Notes under the pieces: model-generated
What the model was told of the DNA's origin: nothing
What the model saw: only the letters and a program-made list of their open reading frames with translations
Database searches by the model: none
In this document: positions 1-10,100 of the stretch, one piece after another
How positions within the stretch are numbered: position 1 is the stretch's first letter
Layout of the letters: each line of letters begins with the position of its first letter
NCBI GenBank assembly: GCA_964522605.1
Contig: CAZFWV010000200.1
Location: forward strand, 1 to 12,745
Length of the DNA: 12,745 nucleotides
Direction: 5' to 3'
From: CAVZLD01 sp964522605
Lineage (GTDB): Bacteria; Planctomycetota; Planctomycetia; Pirellulales; Pirellulaceae
Made by a program: the position numbers and the translations under genes

Positions 1-163
1 TCAGCGACTCGTACTCGTACTCAGTGAAACGGTACTCGTACTCGTACTCGAAGAAAAGCGTTGACGTCGGAACGGATTCTTCGATCACGATCGACTTGAG
101 GTGGATCGCCTTGCGATTGATGACGTCGCTTTCGCCGGTCCCGTCGTCTCGATACGGGCGCAT
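1..163 (-). CDS. possible partial small protein, runs off left edge
   Basis: An open frame on the minus strand starts at an ATG (163-161) and stays open to the window edge, giving 54 codons with no stop. The product begins MRPYRDDGTGESDVINRKAI, continues with HLKSIVIEES, and ends in an EYEYEYRFTEYEYES tail encoded by the left arm of the inverted repeat. The first 38 residues have a protein-like composition; the tail is repeat-derived. The frame is also open upstream of the ATG, through the right repeat arm to at least about position 350, where it would read as an alternating F/L/V hydrophobic run. I see no ATG or GTG there, though TTG codons at 181 and 172 are alternatives. I see no clear ribosome binding site. 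I do not recognise the family. It could equally be an artefact of a repeat element whose hexamers lack stop codons in this frame. Confidence 0.25.
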   Translation of the reverse strand, partial: MRPYRDDGTGESDVINRKAIHLKSIVIEESVPTSTLFFEYEYEYRFTEYEYESL

Positions 164-244
164 TGCAGCCAACGGAGTCAACTCGCGTCCGAGGGTTGGT
201 CCGAGTACGAGTACGAGTACCGCGTTGCTGAGTACGAGTACGAG
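8..244. repeat. long inverted repeat of GTACTC/GAGTAC hexamers
   Basis: The left arm (8-50) and right arm (202-244) are reverse complements at 39 of 43 positions. They consist of 17 bp and 21 bp of perfect match separated by a 5-nt variable block (25-29 against 223-227). Each arm is made of CTCGTA hexamers, or its complement. The arms enclose 151 bp. Read outward, both arms encode nearly the same peptide: EYEYEYRFTEYEYE on the minus strand from the left arm and EYEYEYRVAEYEYE on the plus strand from the right arm. This could be a MITE-like or structural repeat, or a peptide-coding cassette. No transposase or target-site duplication is visible, partly because the left side lies at the window edge. 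Confidence 0.8.
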
Positions 245-267
245 GAAGAGGAAGAGGAAGAGGAAGA
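242..267 (+). repeat. GAGGAA simple sequence repeat
   Basis: Four perfect GAGGAA units plus a partial unit directly abut the right arm of the inverted repeat, so the GAGTAC hexamer degenerates into a GAGGAA hexamer without a change of phase. A hexameric tract keeps any reading frame through it, and copy number could vary by slippage. On the plus strand it would code for a glutamate run after EYEYE. Confidence 0.8.
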
Positions 268-669
268 TGGATCCAGCACGAGGATCCTGGCGAGCAGGGC
301 ATTGGACCAGGAGCGGCGGGAATGGTCGGCATCGGATGGCGATTTGACTGGCCGCCGCCTGGTCCACGCAAGCTTTCAGCCGATCTCGGGCGGATTCGTG
401 CCGCGCCCGCCTCTCTGAGTGGCCGGGGAACTCATCCACGGCACGGTGCGTCTACAAGACGAGCAACTTATGTTTTCCTGGGATGTTGTCTCACGCGAGA
501 CCCAAGATTCCTGCGGTCTTGACCACGACGACACGGATTCAGGGAGCAACTCTCCGCGTGCGACCTGGACCGTGTGATCGGTCCAGATCGTTCCGGCAGT
601 CCTGATCTCCCCTGAAAACTTGCCACAGCACGCATCGGAATTCCCCCTTGAAGGGTGGGGCCCGCTATT
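268..669. other. intergenic leader region, no convincing gene
   Basis: About 400 bp lies between the repeat tract and the operon. Open frames here are short, mutually overlapping and lack ribosome binding sites or recognisable protein features. The one structured site I can support is a 7-bp dyad (565-571 CTGGACC and 580-586 GGTCCAG, 8-nt spacer) about 100 bp upstream of the first gene. It could be an operator or an RNA hairpin in the leader. I find no confident -35/-10 pair. The promoter of the operon presumably lies here, but that is inference from position only. Confidence 0.5.
565..586. promoter_or_regulatory. 7-bp inverted repeat upstream of the operon
   Basis: CTGGACC and GGTCCAG are perfect inverted copies separated by eight bases and lie 96-117 bp before the start at 682. 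The form fits either a dimeric regulator site or a small leader hairpin. There is only one copy in the leader and no assigned promoter to relate it to, so its function is unproven. Confidence 0.2.
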
Positions 670-673
670 GGAG
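670..673 (+). promoter_or_regulatory. ribosome binding site of the first gene
   Basis: GGAG sits 8 nt before the ATG at 682. It supports that ATG over the in-frame GTG at 655. The 655 start would place MGPAIGAAI in front of an otherwise standard signal peptide. Confidence 0.5.
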
Positions 674-681
674 CCGCGATC

Positions 682-3600
682 ATGTTGAAACGCTATGCGA
701 TTCTTATCTCCATGTCCCTGGGGCTGATCTTCGCCTTACAGACTCGAGCGTCGGGGCAGACCGCGACGGACGAGACGGGTGGGGTAACCGGCACCGAGGC
801 AAACGGGGAAGTCCCCGACGAATTTCGGGAGCAGACGATCTACATCCCGTACGAGAAGCTGCAGCGGACGTTCGAGCGTGAGGGGCGGGGGGTCTTTCTT
901 CCGTACGAGAAGTTTCAGGAGCTGTGGAAGGCTGCGCGCGATGCGCAAAGCAAGCCTCCGAAAATGGATCCGCCGGTCAAGGCGGTGATTACGGAGATTT
1001 TCAATGAGGCGGAAGTCCAGGGTGAAGTCCTGCATGTGCAAGCCGAACTGAAGATCGATCTGTTAGGCGAGGGATGGATTGAAGTCCCGCTGCGATTGAG
1101 TGACGCCGCCTTGCTCTCGGCTCGGGTTGGCGACCAACCCGCCTTGATTGTCGCCGATGAAGAGCACGGCCATCGCCTGCTGTGGCATAAGGCCGACCCC
1201 GAACCCGCTCAAATCGAATTGACTCTCGAATACGCTCGACGGATCGCGAAGGCGCCCGCGGAAAACTCGGTCGAATTCCAGGCGCCGTTAGCACCAGTCA
1301 ATCGTTGGCGAATTCGCATTCCGGAAGCGGGCGTGAAAGTCAACGTTCATCCTCTTCTCGCAGCGACGGAGGCGCCGGCAGGCAGCGAAGACCGACCCGA
1401 CGAAGAGGAACGTGGCGACGGAACCGAGTCGGATCCCGGTGGCGATGCTGGCGAACAAACCGTGGTGCTGGCCTTTGTCGGCGCGGCGCCCACGGTTCGC
1501 ATTGATTGGACGCCGAAGGCGGAAGGCGCCACGGGGATGGAGGCACTGGTCAGCGTCCAGGCGGACCAGGAAGTTTTGATTGACGAAGGCGTGACACGAA
1601 CGCGAATCGCCTTGAATTACGAAATCAGTCGAGCCGAGTTGGAGGAACTCCAAGTCGAACTGCCGGCCGACCAGCGGGTCGTCAATGTGACCGACGCGAA
1701 CCTGCGGCAATGGAACGTCGAAATCGACGGTGCGCGGCAGATCATCACGGTCGGCCTGTTTGAACCGGCGCGCAATCAGCAGAGCCTGCGGATCGAACTC
1801 GAAAAATTCCGCCAGGATGACGAGTCGATGGTCTCGGTGCCCTCGATCCAGGCGAGCGGCGTCGCGCGTCAGCGGGGCGTCGTCCTGGTTCGGCTGGCGG
1901 AGGTTCTGCGCGGAGAGTCGATCCGTCGATCGGGGCTATCGCAAGTCGCTCGGGAGGAGATTCCGGAACCGCTGCGTCAACAGAACTGGGATTATTCCTT
2001 TCGCTATGCCTCGGTGCCGTTCGATCTCGCCTTTCAGATCGAGGAAGTTGAACCTCGAATTCACGTGGACCATTTGGTCGAGGCCTATCTTGAGCCGCAG
2101 AGTCTGACGGTCGAACTGTTTGCCAAATACGACATTCAGCGGGCCGGGGTGTTTGAGCTGCAACTGGACCTGCCACCGGGCTTTGACGTGCAGCAGGTCC
2201 GCGGTCAGGAAGCCGCTGGAGTCCAAGCGGCCGTCGTCGACACGCACGCGGTTGACAACAGCGATCCGGCCCGCCCGCAGCTGCGCATCAACCTGTCCGC
2301 CAAAGCCCAGGGGCTGATCGGCCTTCGAGTGGATCTGCTCCGACGCCTGGATGATACCAATCTGCTCAGCCCTACCGGTCAGTCTTCGCAGATTGAGCTG
2401 CGACCACCGCGCGCCGTCGGTGCGCGGATCGTCCGCAGTACCGGCCGAATCGTGCTCTATGCCCCGGAAAGCCTGCGTGTTGGCATCGAACAACTCGATG
2501 GATTGCGGAACATCTCCTTCGAAGAGGCGTTCCAAGATACTGCTTCGTTACGCGAAGAACGGTTTCCCGAACTGCGTCCCGTTCAAGCCATGTCGTTTTC
2601 CGATGCCGCAGCGATTGCGGCTCTGACCGTTCAGCGGCGACAACCTTATGTCACGGCGCGGCAACTGCTCGAGGTGCGGATTGAACCGGGAGTCGCCAAA
2701 TACACTGCGACCTTCTACTACAACATCCGATACAGCAGCGTGAAGTCGCTGCGCATTGACCTGCCCAGTGCCATCGCCGGTCAGGTGCGCAACCAGACCA
2801 AATCGCTGCGGGAATCCGTTCTGGAGGAATCCGAAGGCTATGTCGGGTGGATCCTGGTTGGCGAGAGTGAACTCCTGGGCGACGTGCAGGTTCAATTGAC
2901 CTGGGAATCGCCGATTGAAGATCTGGGAATTGGCAAGAGTGTTGATCTCACCTTACCCCGATTGATTCCCCGTGACGTGGATCGCGCGGATGGACAGATC
3001 GTATTGGCCAAATCCGAAACGATTGACGTCCAGCCGAAAGGAATTCCCGAGGGCCTGGATCCGATTGATCCGGAACATGACTTGATTGGCGGGGTACGAA
3101 TCTCGAATGCCGCCACCGCATTCGAGTTTCAGGACGATTGGGGCCTGACGCTGACTGCGACGCGGTATCAACTCCAGATGCTCAAGCAAACCAGCATCGA
3201 CCACGCATTACTGCGAATGGTGGTTACGCGCAGCGACCGGATTGCCGTCCAGGCGCTCTATCGTATGCGCAGCAACCGACAACGATTGCGCGTTGAGTTG
3301 CCCGATGAGATTGCCGAAGGCAAGCTTGCACTCGATACCGATCCGCTTCGCATTAACGGCCGTCGAGTTGCACTCGAACGGGGCGAGGACGATCGCTCGT
3401 GCTTCATTCCCCTCGTGGGGATCAATGCGAACGAACCGTTTCTGCTCGAGTTGCGCTACACGACGTCCGGTGGCGCGCGTTCGCTCGAGTATCCTTTCTT
3501 CCCCGACGAACCCGCCACGCAGCGCTTCGATTTAGTCGCCTACATTCCGCAGGAACGTTCCTACCTTGGCATGTCGGGTCCCTGGACCGACGAGCAGACC

Positions 3601-4188
3601 TGGGTGCGCGAAACCTCGGGCAACTTCCGAGTCCACCGACCTCGACCTCGGATCCCCATTGAACAGCTGCTGGAGAACTTAACGCGGGGCATCAACATGA
3701 CGGGCAATCCAGGGGAGGACTTTCCCGTAGACGGTCGTCCGCTCTTGTTTTCGACCCTTCGACCTCCTGCACCCGACGTCGGTGCGTTGAAAGTCACGAC
3801 CGTGTCGACTCGTTGGTTGCACGCTCTGGTCTTCGGTACCGTCGCCGTGCTCGGCCTGTTGCTGATAAGGCGACCGTTTTCGGAACGGATCGTCGCGATC
3901 TGCACGTTCGTTGCGGTCCTCTTGCTCTTGGGTGTGTTCCTACCGACCTTCGCGCGGACGATTCTCAACGAAATTTTACTGCTGGCCGTCGTGCTCGTGC
4001 TGCTCGTTTGGCTGGCGGCCTTTGCTATCCAATCGTTGGGACGCCTTGGCGAGCTGCAGATTCGATGGCCGCGACGTCCAGGTCGCGACGAGACTTCGGA
4101 ACCGACTGCGGGCGAACCGGTCGCCTCGACCGCGAACTCCGAAGACAGTGCGTCGCGACCGGCAGGAGGATCCAGCGATGCATCGTAA
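682..4188 (+). CDS. large secreted, membrane-anchored protein of unknown function (module A)
   Basis: This is a 1168-aa protein. Residues 1-25 form a signal peptide: LKR, then a hydrophobic core, then ASG before Q26. Residues 53-82 carry a paired motif, IYIPYEKL then VFLPYEKFQELW. A beta-rich ectodomain follows, with an acidic linker at about 230-257 and conserved blocks VPLRL...GDQP (135-153), FRYASVPF (440-447) and LTWESPIEDLG (739-749). Three membrane spans lie at about 1046-1062, 1070-1088 and 1094-1116. The loop RRPFSER and the arginine-rich tail are predicted to be cytoplasmic, so the ectodomain lies outside the membrane. The same block order occurs twice in the downstream gene, so the genes are paralogous. 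The 3' end overlaps the next start by 11 bp, which suggests translational coupling. I see no catalytic motif. I recognise the IPY/VFLPY signature as typical of planctomycete hypothetical proteins but cannot assign a role. Confidence 0.9.
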   Translation: MLKRYAILISMSLGLIFALQTRASGQTATDETGGVTGTEANGEVPDEFREQTIYIPYEKLQRTFEREGRGVFLPYEKFQELWKAARDAQSKPPKMDPPVKAVITEIFNEAEVQGEVLHVQAELKIDLLGEGWIEVPLRLSDAALLSARVGDQPALIVADEEHGHRLLWHKADPEPAQIELTLEYARRIAKAPAENSVEFQAPLAPVNRWRIRIPEAGVKVNVHPLLAATEAPAGSEDRPDEEERGDGTESDPGGDAGEQTVVLAFVGAAPTVRIDWTPKAEGATGMEALVSVQADQEVLIDEGVTRTRIALNYEISRAELEELQVELPADQRVVNVTDANLRQWNVEIDGARQIITVGLFEPARNQQSLRIELEKFRQDDESMVSVPSIQASGVARQRGVVLVRLAEVLRGESIRRSGLSQVAREEIPEPLRQQNWDYSFRYASVPFDLAFQIEEVEPRIHVDHLVEAYLEPQSLTVELFAKYDIQRAGVFELQLDLPPGFDVQQVRGQEAAGVQAAVVDTHAVDNSDPARPQLRINLSAKAQGLIGLRVDLLRRLDDTNLLSPTGQSSQIELRPPRAVGARIVRSTGRIVLYAPESLRVGIEQLDGLRNISFEEAFQDTASLREERFPELRPVQAMSFSDAAAIAALTVQRRQPYVTARQLLEVRIEPGVAKYTATFYYNIRYSSVKSLRIDLPSAIAGQVRNQTKSLRESVLEESEGYVGWILVGESELLGDVQVQLTWESPIEDLGIGKSVDLTLPRLIPRDVDRADGQIVLAKSETIDVQPKGIPEGLDPIDPEHDLIGGVRISNAATAFEFQDDWGLTLTATRYQLQMLKQTSIDHALLRMVVTRSDRIAVQALYRMRSNRQRLRVELPDEIAEGKLALDTDPLRINGRRVALERGEDDRSCFIPLVGINANEPFLLELRYTTSGGARSLEYPFFPDEPATQRFDLVAYIPQERSYLGMSGPWTDEQTWVRETSGNFRVHRPRPRIPIEQLLENLTRGINMTGNPGEDFPVDGRPLLFSTLRPPAPDVGALKVTTVSTRWLHALVFGTVAVLGLLLIRRPFSERIVAICTFVAVLLLLGVFLPTFARTILNEILLLAVVLVLLVWLAAFAIQSLGRLGELQIRWPRRPGRDETSEPTAGEPVASTANSEDSASRPAGGSSDAS
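4164..4170 (+). promoter_or_regulatory. strong ribosome binding site of the second gene
   Basis: AGGAGGA lies inside the 3' end of the first gene, 7 nt before the ATG at 4178. It decides the start: the open frame extends upstream to 3911 inside gene 1. The alternative ATG at 4229 has a GGAG only one base away, which is too close. Confidence 0.8.
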
Positions 4189-7100
4189 GTTGATCCCACT
4201 AGCCCAGTCGTTTTGCGGATTGTGGAGCATGCCTTTCCGGATCAGTTGGTTCCTGGTCCTCGTGACTTGCACGATGACCTTCGCGGCCGAGGAACCACGC
4301 ACCGTGCGTGAACTGTATATTCCGGCGGAGGATCTGGAGCGAGTCCTTGAGGCGGCCGGGGACCGCGTTTTTCTGACACGGCAGGAATACGACGCATTAC
4401 GCCAACAGGCGCAGCAATCGCCCGAGGAACCGGCTCCTGAATCGCAAGCAGTGGTTCAAGCGGAATACGAAGCCATCGTCGCCGAGGGCCGGGCGTCAGT
4501 CGTGGGAACCCTTGTGATCCAAATTGACGCCGACGGTCTGCAGGCCATACCGCTGGATCTGGGACATGTAGGTGTGAAGCGGGCGACGCTCGATGGTCAA
4601 CCGGCGGCGATCGGTTCCGTGGACGGCTGCACGACGCTTTTCGTTTCGGGACGTGGCCGACACGAGCTGATTCTGGAGATGATGCTACCGGTCGAGGTGA
4701 CCGCCGCCCGTCAGACGCTGCGTTACCGACTGCCGGAGGCAACCACCGGACGAATGCGACTGACGGTTCCCGGAGACGTCGAAGTCCGCAGCGGCGCTTC
4801 GGTTCGACAACGGGTTGTGGATGCGACCGCGGGCGTCACGCGGTTCGAATTGCTGCCGCCCCGAGGCGAGACAGTGCTGGAGCTGACATTGAATAACCGC
4901 TTGTCGCAACGCCAGCAGGTGATCGTCGCGCGGCAAGTGATCGTGGACGAACTGACCGAGACCTATGAACGGCTGCACGCCACGATTTCGCTGCGCGTGC
5001 TGCACGGTTCTGCGGAACAATTCCGTCTGGCCATTCCCACTGACTTCGAAGTCACGAAAATCGCCACGCCGCAAATGGCCCGCTGGGAAATGAATTCGTC
5101 CGACGGCCAGAATCTCGTCGTGATCCAGCTTCGTGGTCCCACAACCGGAACCGAAGTGCTCCAGCTGACGGCCGAACGGTCGGCTCCGCCCCTGACCGGA
5201 TGGCAGATGCCTCAGTTGCAACCGCTGGATGTCGCGAGCTGCGTCTCGGCATTTGGCCTACTGGCGGAAGACCGCCTGCGACTGCAGTCTCTGACCCCGC
5301 AAGGATTGATTCCGATCGATACGCAAACGCTAACCGACCGCTTGCCTGCCAGCGTGCTGGCGGCGGAACCCGGTGCGCCGCGCGTGCGGCCGTTGGCAGC
5401 CTATTACGCTCCCAATCCAACCTACGCCCTGACTGCCGATCTGGAAAAACCGCGGGCGGAAACTTCGGTCACGAGCAATCTGCTGTTGGTGATTCAGGAT
5501 GCGGGCCTGGAAGTACTAGGAGGCTTTGCGCTGATCCCCGCGGAAGAGCGGATCTTCGAATGCCAGTTGACCATCCAACCGGATTGGGAAGTGACGGAGG
5601 TCACGCACGACGGCCAGCCACTGCACTTCGATCAATTCGAACAGTCGGGCCAGCCGACGCGAATCCGCGTTGCGCTGCCGCAGGGAGTGCCACCGGGAGA
5701 CACCTTCAGTCTGAATTTCCGGGCGGTGAACACGCCGTCGGAGTGGCTCGACGCGTGGTCCTCCCAAAGACTATCGTTTCCCCAATTCGCGATTGTGGAC
5801 GCGACAACGGATCGCGGCGCGGTCGCCGTCCAGGTGCGGGATGACCTGACAGCAAGTCCGGAAGCCGCCCAGAACCTGACACCGCTGGACGATCGCAACA
5901 AGGCACAATTCAATCTGTCCGATGTTCCCACGGCTCTCGCCTATCGCTACGAAAGCCGTCCCTTTGAATTGACGCTCCAGGTCAATCGCAAACCGTCACG
6001 AATTACCGCTGAAACCTATTCGTTCTTGAAAATCGAACCGGGCAATCTGCAGGCTCATTATGAGATCTTCTATCGCGTCTTGGAGGCGCGAACCCGTGAG
6101 TTGACCTTCGCCCTGCCCCAGGACACTCCGGCGGAACTGACTCTCGAAGGGATGGACGGGGTCGCGGTCAAGGAGTTTGCGAGTCGCGACGTCGACGACA
6201 GTCGATTGCGGGAATGGACCGTTCAACTCGTCAAGCCTGCCGAGGGAACTGTCCATCTGTCCGCGCGATTTCAGCAACGACTGGACTTCTCGCAGAGCAC
6301 CGAGATCGACCGGGGCACGCAACTGCTCGACAATTTTGAGCTTCCTCTGATTCAAGCAACCAATGTCGAATACCAGAGTGGAATGGTTGCGGTCGAGGGA
6401 AGTGATGAACTGGAGATCGGCCTGACGACCGACGCACGGAAGATCGACATCGGCGAGCTGGTCGACGCGAGCTATCGGCCAGGCCGACGGCTGCTGGGAT
6501 CTTTTGGTTTCGTCGGCGATTCGGCGCCGGTCGCGGTGCGCGTCGTGCGCCCACAGGGGTACCGCGTTCCCGAGGCGGTGATCGAGCGCAGCGAACTGCT
6601 GACGATTGTGTCGTCGGAAAAAGTGAGTCAAACAGCCGCCCGTTTTCATCTGCGGACGAAGGCCCAGTTCGTCGAAGTGGCGCTCCCCCGCGGATCTACG
6701 ATCTGGTCGGTCGTGTTGGATGACAAACCATCCAAACCACAACACGTCGACCAACGTTTACTCGTCAGCCTGCCGCCAACCTCGGAGGCGACACTGCGCA
6801 AGCTGCAGCTCGTCTATGAAACACCGATTGCCGCACTCGGATTGCGCGGCTCGATTGAACTGGAAGGGCCGCGACTCTGGCTACGGGACCGAGACGGATC
6901 GGCGGCGCTCGAAGTTCCTGTCGCCGACTTGACCTGGCATGTTCAAATCCCTGCGGGCTATCACCTGGCCGATTCCCGCGGAACCGTTTTTCCGAACCTG
7001 GACGATGACGCAACGCGACGACAACTGGCCGCCCGACCCTCCGCCTGGCAGCAAGTTGCCACCACGCTCGTGAAAACGCCCGGTCCCCTCATCCTGGCAC

Positions 7101-10100
7101 AACGGGCGGAGGCCGTCGCATACCGTTCCGCACAGCAGTCGTATCGTAGTCGTGCGTCTTCGGTCGATCACTTTGCGGCTCCCGCGAGCGAACCGGCTCT
7201 CGTCGACGAAGGAGCCAGGAGGATGGATGAAGGACTCACCCCATCGGACTTTGCCGAAAGCGATGCTCCCGCCGAAGCGGCCGGTGTGCAAGCGGAGACG
7301 GCCGTCGAGCAATTAGAGTCTCTCGATGCGTTCCAGCCACCCGCTCAACCGGCTGGTCCGCCGCAACAATCAGTCCAGCCACGCACCGAGGAACCGCCAG
7401 GACCATCGGAAATGCAGCGCGGTACCTTCTGGGCACTGGAAGGACTGCGGAGCCTGAAGATCGACCTGACGCAAATAGATCAGGCCCTGGAATTTCAAAG
7501 TCTTGGGTCCGACCCTGTCCTCGACATCCGGTTGGTTGATCAACGACGTATCCGTTTGTTGTCCTGGACCGTCGGCCTGGGTGTCGTGTTGATCGGCCTG
7601 GTTCTGCTGCACCAGTCCGCGGCACGGCGATGGCGATTCCTGGTGGGCGTGCTGCTGGCGGCAACGGTCGGCCCGATGTTTCTCGGGGGATATCGCCCGT
7701 GGGGTGCCGTGTTTGATTTTGCGCTCTACGCCGCACTGATTCTGTTCGGCATTTACCTGCTGACATTTCTGTGGCAGCGTCTGGTGAACGCCCTGCGACC
7801 GTGGTTTCTTCCCACGACAACCACGCTGCTCTTGATCGCCCTGCTGCCCGGTTGGGCCAATGCGCAGCCCTCCGCAGCGCCCGCGGTGGTTTCCACTGAT
7901 GGTCCCCTGCCGGTGCAACTGGTCGATCCTGTTCCTCCGGTGCAGGTCCCGCCCGATGCGATTCTGATCCCCTATGACGCGCAGGCGGCCGCCGGCGGCG
8001 TGCCGCAGGTGGAGCGGATCCTGGTACCCTACAACCAGTATGTCGAACTCTGGAACCGCGCCCATCCAGAAGAGCGTCTGACGACGGACCCGCCGCCTGC
8101 GGAGTTTTCGTTCGCAGGAGGCCAATGGCGCGCACGGCTGGAAGACGATGGGTTCCTGCGCGTCGAAGGTCAGCTGTTGCTCGATCTGTTCGTGGATCAA
8201 TCCGTTGCGGTTCCGCTGGATCTCGGCGGTGGTGTTCTCGAACAGGCAACCCAGGACGGTCAACCGGCGCGGATCCAGTTGCTTCAGGCACCTGCCCCAC
8301 TAGGGGAACCGCAGTCGACCAACCAGCAACAGGTTCGCGCCTCAACGCCGGCCGAATTGGCAACCATGTATGTTTCCGGGAAAGGACGCAAGCAGATTTC
8401 GTTGACGATCCGGTTTCGGCTGCAACGGGATGGCGGCTGGCGCGTGGTGTCGGGACGATTGCCGGGTTACGTCGCCAATGCGCTGGCGCTCACAGCACCC
8501 GAGCCCGGGACCGAGATCCGCCTGACCGGCGTCACGGACCGAGCCTCCTTCGAAACAAGCCAGGCGAATGAACGGATCGAAACCGCACTCGCCGCCGCGG
8601 GCTCGTTTCGCGTCGAGTGGCGTCCGAGAGTCGAACAGGCAACCGTCGATCGCAGCCTGACCGTCCAGTCCGACGCAATTCTTGATGTGCAGGAAGACGG
8701 TCTGCGTGTGATCTGGCAGCTGGATCTGAAGTTTCCTCTCAGTCAGCGTGATGACTTCACGATCGAGTTGCCCGAGGGTTATTCGGTGGAACGGGTCGTA
8801 GGCGAGAACGTTCGCGGCTGGGAAGTCACCGATCGACAGCTGAAAACCACCTTGCTCAAAACGGCACGCGAGTCCCAATCACTGGTTCTCTCCCTGTTTC
8901 GTCGGGCACCGATCGGTCAGGGGGAATGGACGACGATCGCAGCGCCAGTTGTTCAGATTCCCGACGCAGTTTTGCATGAAGGCCGATTGACGGTCCGACG
9001 GTCACCGCTGCTGGAACTGCAGACGCTGGACACCCGTGGCGTGACGCGAACCGACTTGACTTCCGCCGTCCAAGAGGAAGTCAATCGCGTCGAGAGTCCA
9101 CTCGGGATTCGACCGTTCCAGGCCTACCGCTTTGTTCGCACTCCGTTCCGTCTGCAGCTGTCGGTCAGCCCGATTCCATCGCGCGCGAGTGCCGAGATTC
9201 AGTCCGTGCTGCAGTGGTCGCAGGAGGAACGAAAGCTCGAGAGCCGGATCATCTTCCAGAACGACGGACGTCCGATGTATCGGCTGTCGGTGACTCTGCC
9301 TAATGAGCTGTCGATCGATGCGGTGCAGATTCTGGGCGGGAATGTCGCGCAATCCCCCGATCCGGGTGCAGTAGTCCCCGTCGAATGTCAATGGGCGGTC
9401 CTCTCCGAGGGCGATACGAAACGCCTGCGCATCTTTCTGATGCAGGGCCAGATTGGCTCGTTTGCCTTGACGATTCACGGGACCCTGCAACGCGCCGACC
9501 GTGATTCGAATCTGGCTTTGCCGAACCTGCGTGTCGAAGATCTAGAACGGCAGAGCTCAACACTCGTCGTACGGACCGACCCCGGCTTCGACGCGCGAAT
9601 CGAATCCCTTGAAGGATGTCAGACGATTCTGCTGCAGCAGACCTACGGCTGGCTGCAGCCCGAACAACAAAAGCTCGCCCGCCTGGCCATTCATTGCCCC
9701 AATGCGGATTACTCCGGCGCACTCGTCCTGGAAAAACGTGTGGCCCGCGTGTCCTGTCAAACGGTCAGCAACTTGGCGGTGACCAACCGAACGTTCGAAG
9801 AAACGATTCTGCTCGACTTCTTAATCGAAGACGGTGGCATCGGCGAAGTCGCCTTTCTTTTGCCTAGCGATTTTCAGACGGCACGGATCAGCGCGCCGCT
9901 GATTCGCCAGAAATCGATCGAGCCGACCGACGACGCAGGGCGGGTCCGCGTTCGACTCGAACTACAAGACGACATGGTCACGAATCAGTATCGCGTCCTG
10001 GTTGAAATGGACCGCCTGTTGACGTCGGAACCGCACTCCGTGCCCATCCCGCTCGTGGAAACTGCGACCGCGACGCGCCAATTTGTGACTCTGGAAACGC

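Noticed and set aside
8..244. CRISPR-like array of short repeats
   Set aside because: The hexamer repeats are contiguous, without unique spacers, and no cas genes are present.
21..371. 116-aa minus-strand frame with RTRTRT and LPLPLP runs
   Set aside because: It is low-complexity translation of the hexamer repeats in another frame, with no protein-like domain.
101..418. 105-aa + strand frame with EYEYEYRVAEYEYE and a glutamate run
   Set aside because: It starts at a GTG without a ribosome binding site, the sequence outside the repeat is not protein-like, and it conflicts with the better minus-strand frame.
655..681. GTG start nine codons upstream of the first gene
   Set aside because: The ATG at 682 has a GGAG at proper spacing and gives a normal signal peptide.
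4229..4231. Alternative ATG for the giant gene giving a shorter signal peptide
   Set aside because: Its GGAG is one base away, whereas the ATG at 4178 has AGGAGGA at 7 nt. The shorter signal is plausible, so this remains a minor alternative.
7236..8363. 375-aa minus-strand open frame over the B/C junction
   Set aside because: It is R/P-rich, typical of an antisense shadow in GC-rich coding DNA, and overlaps membrane spans well supported on the + strand.
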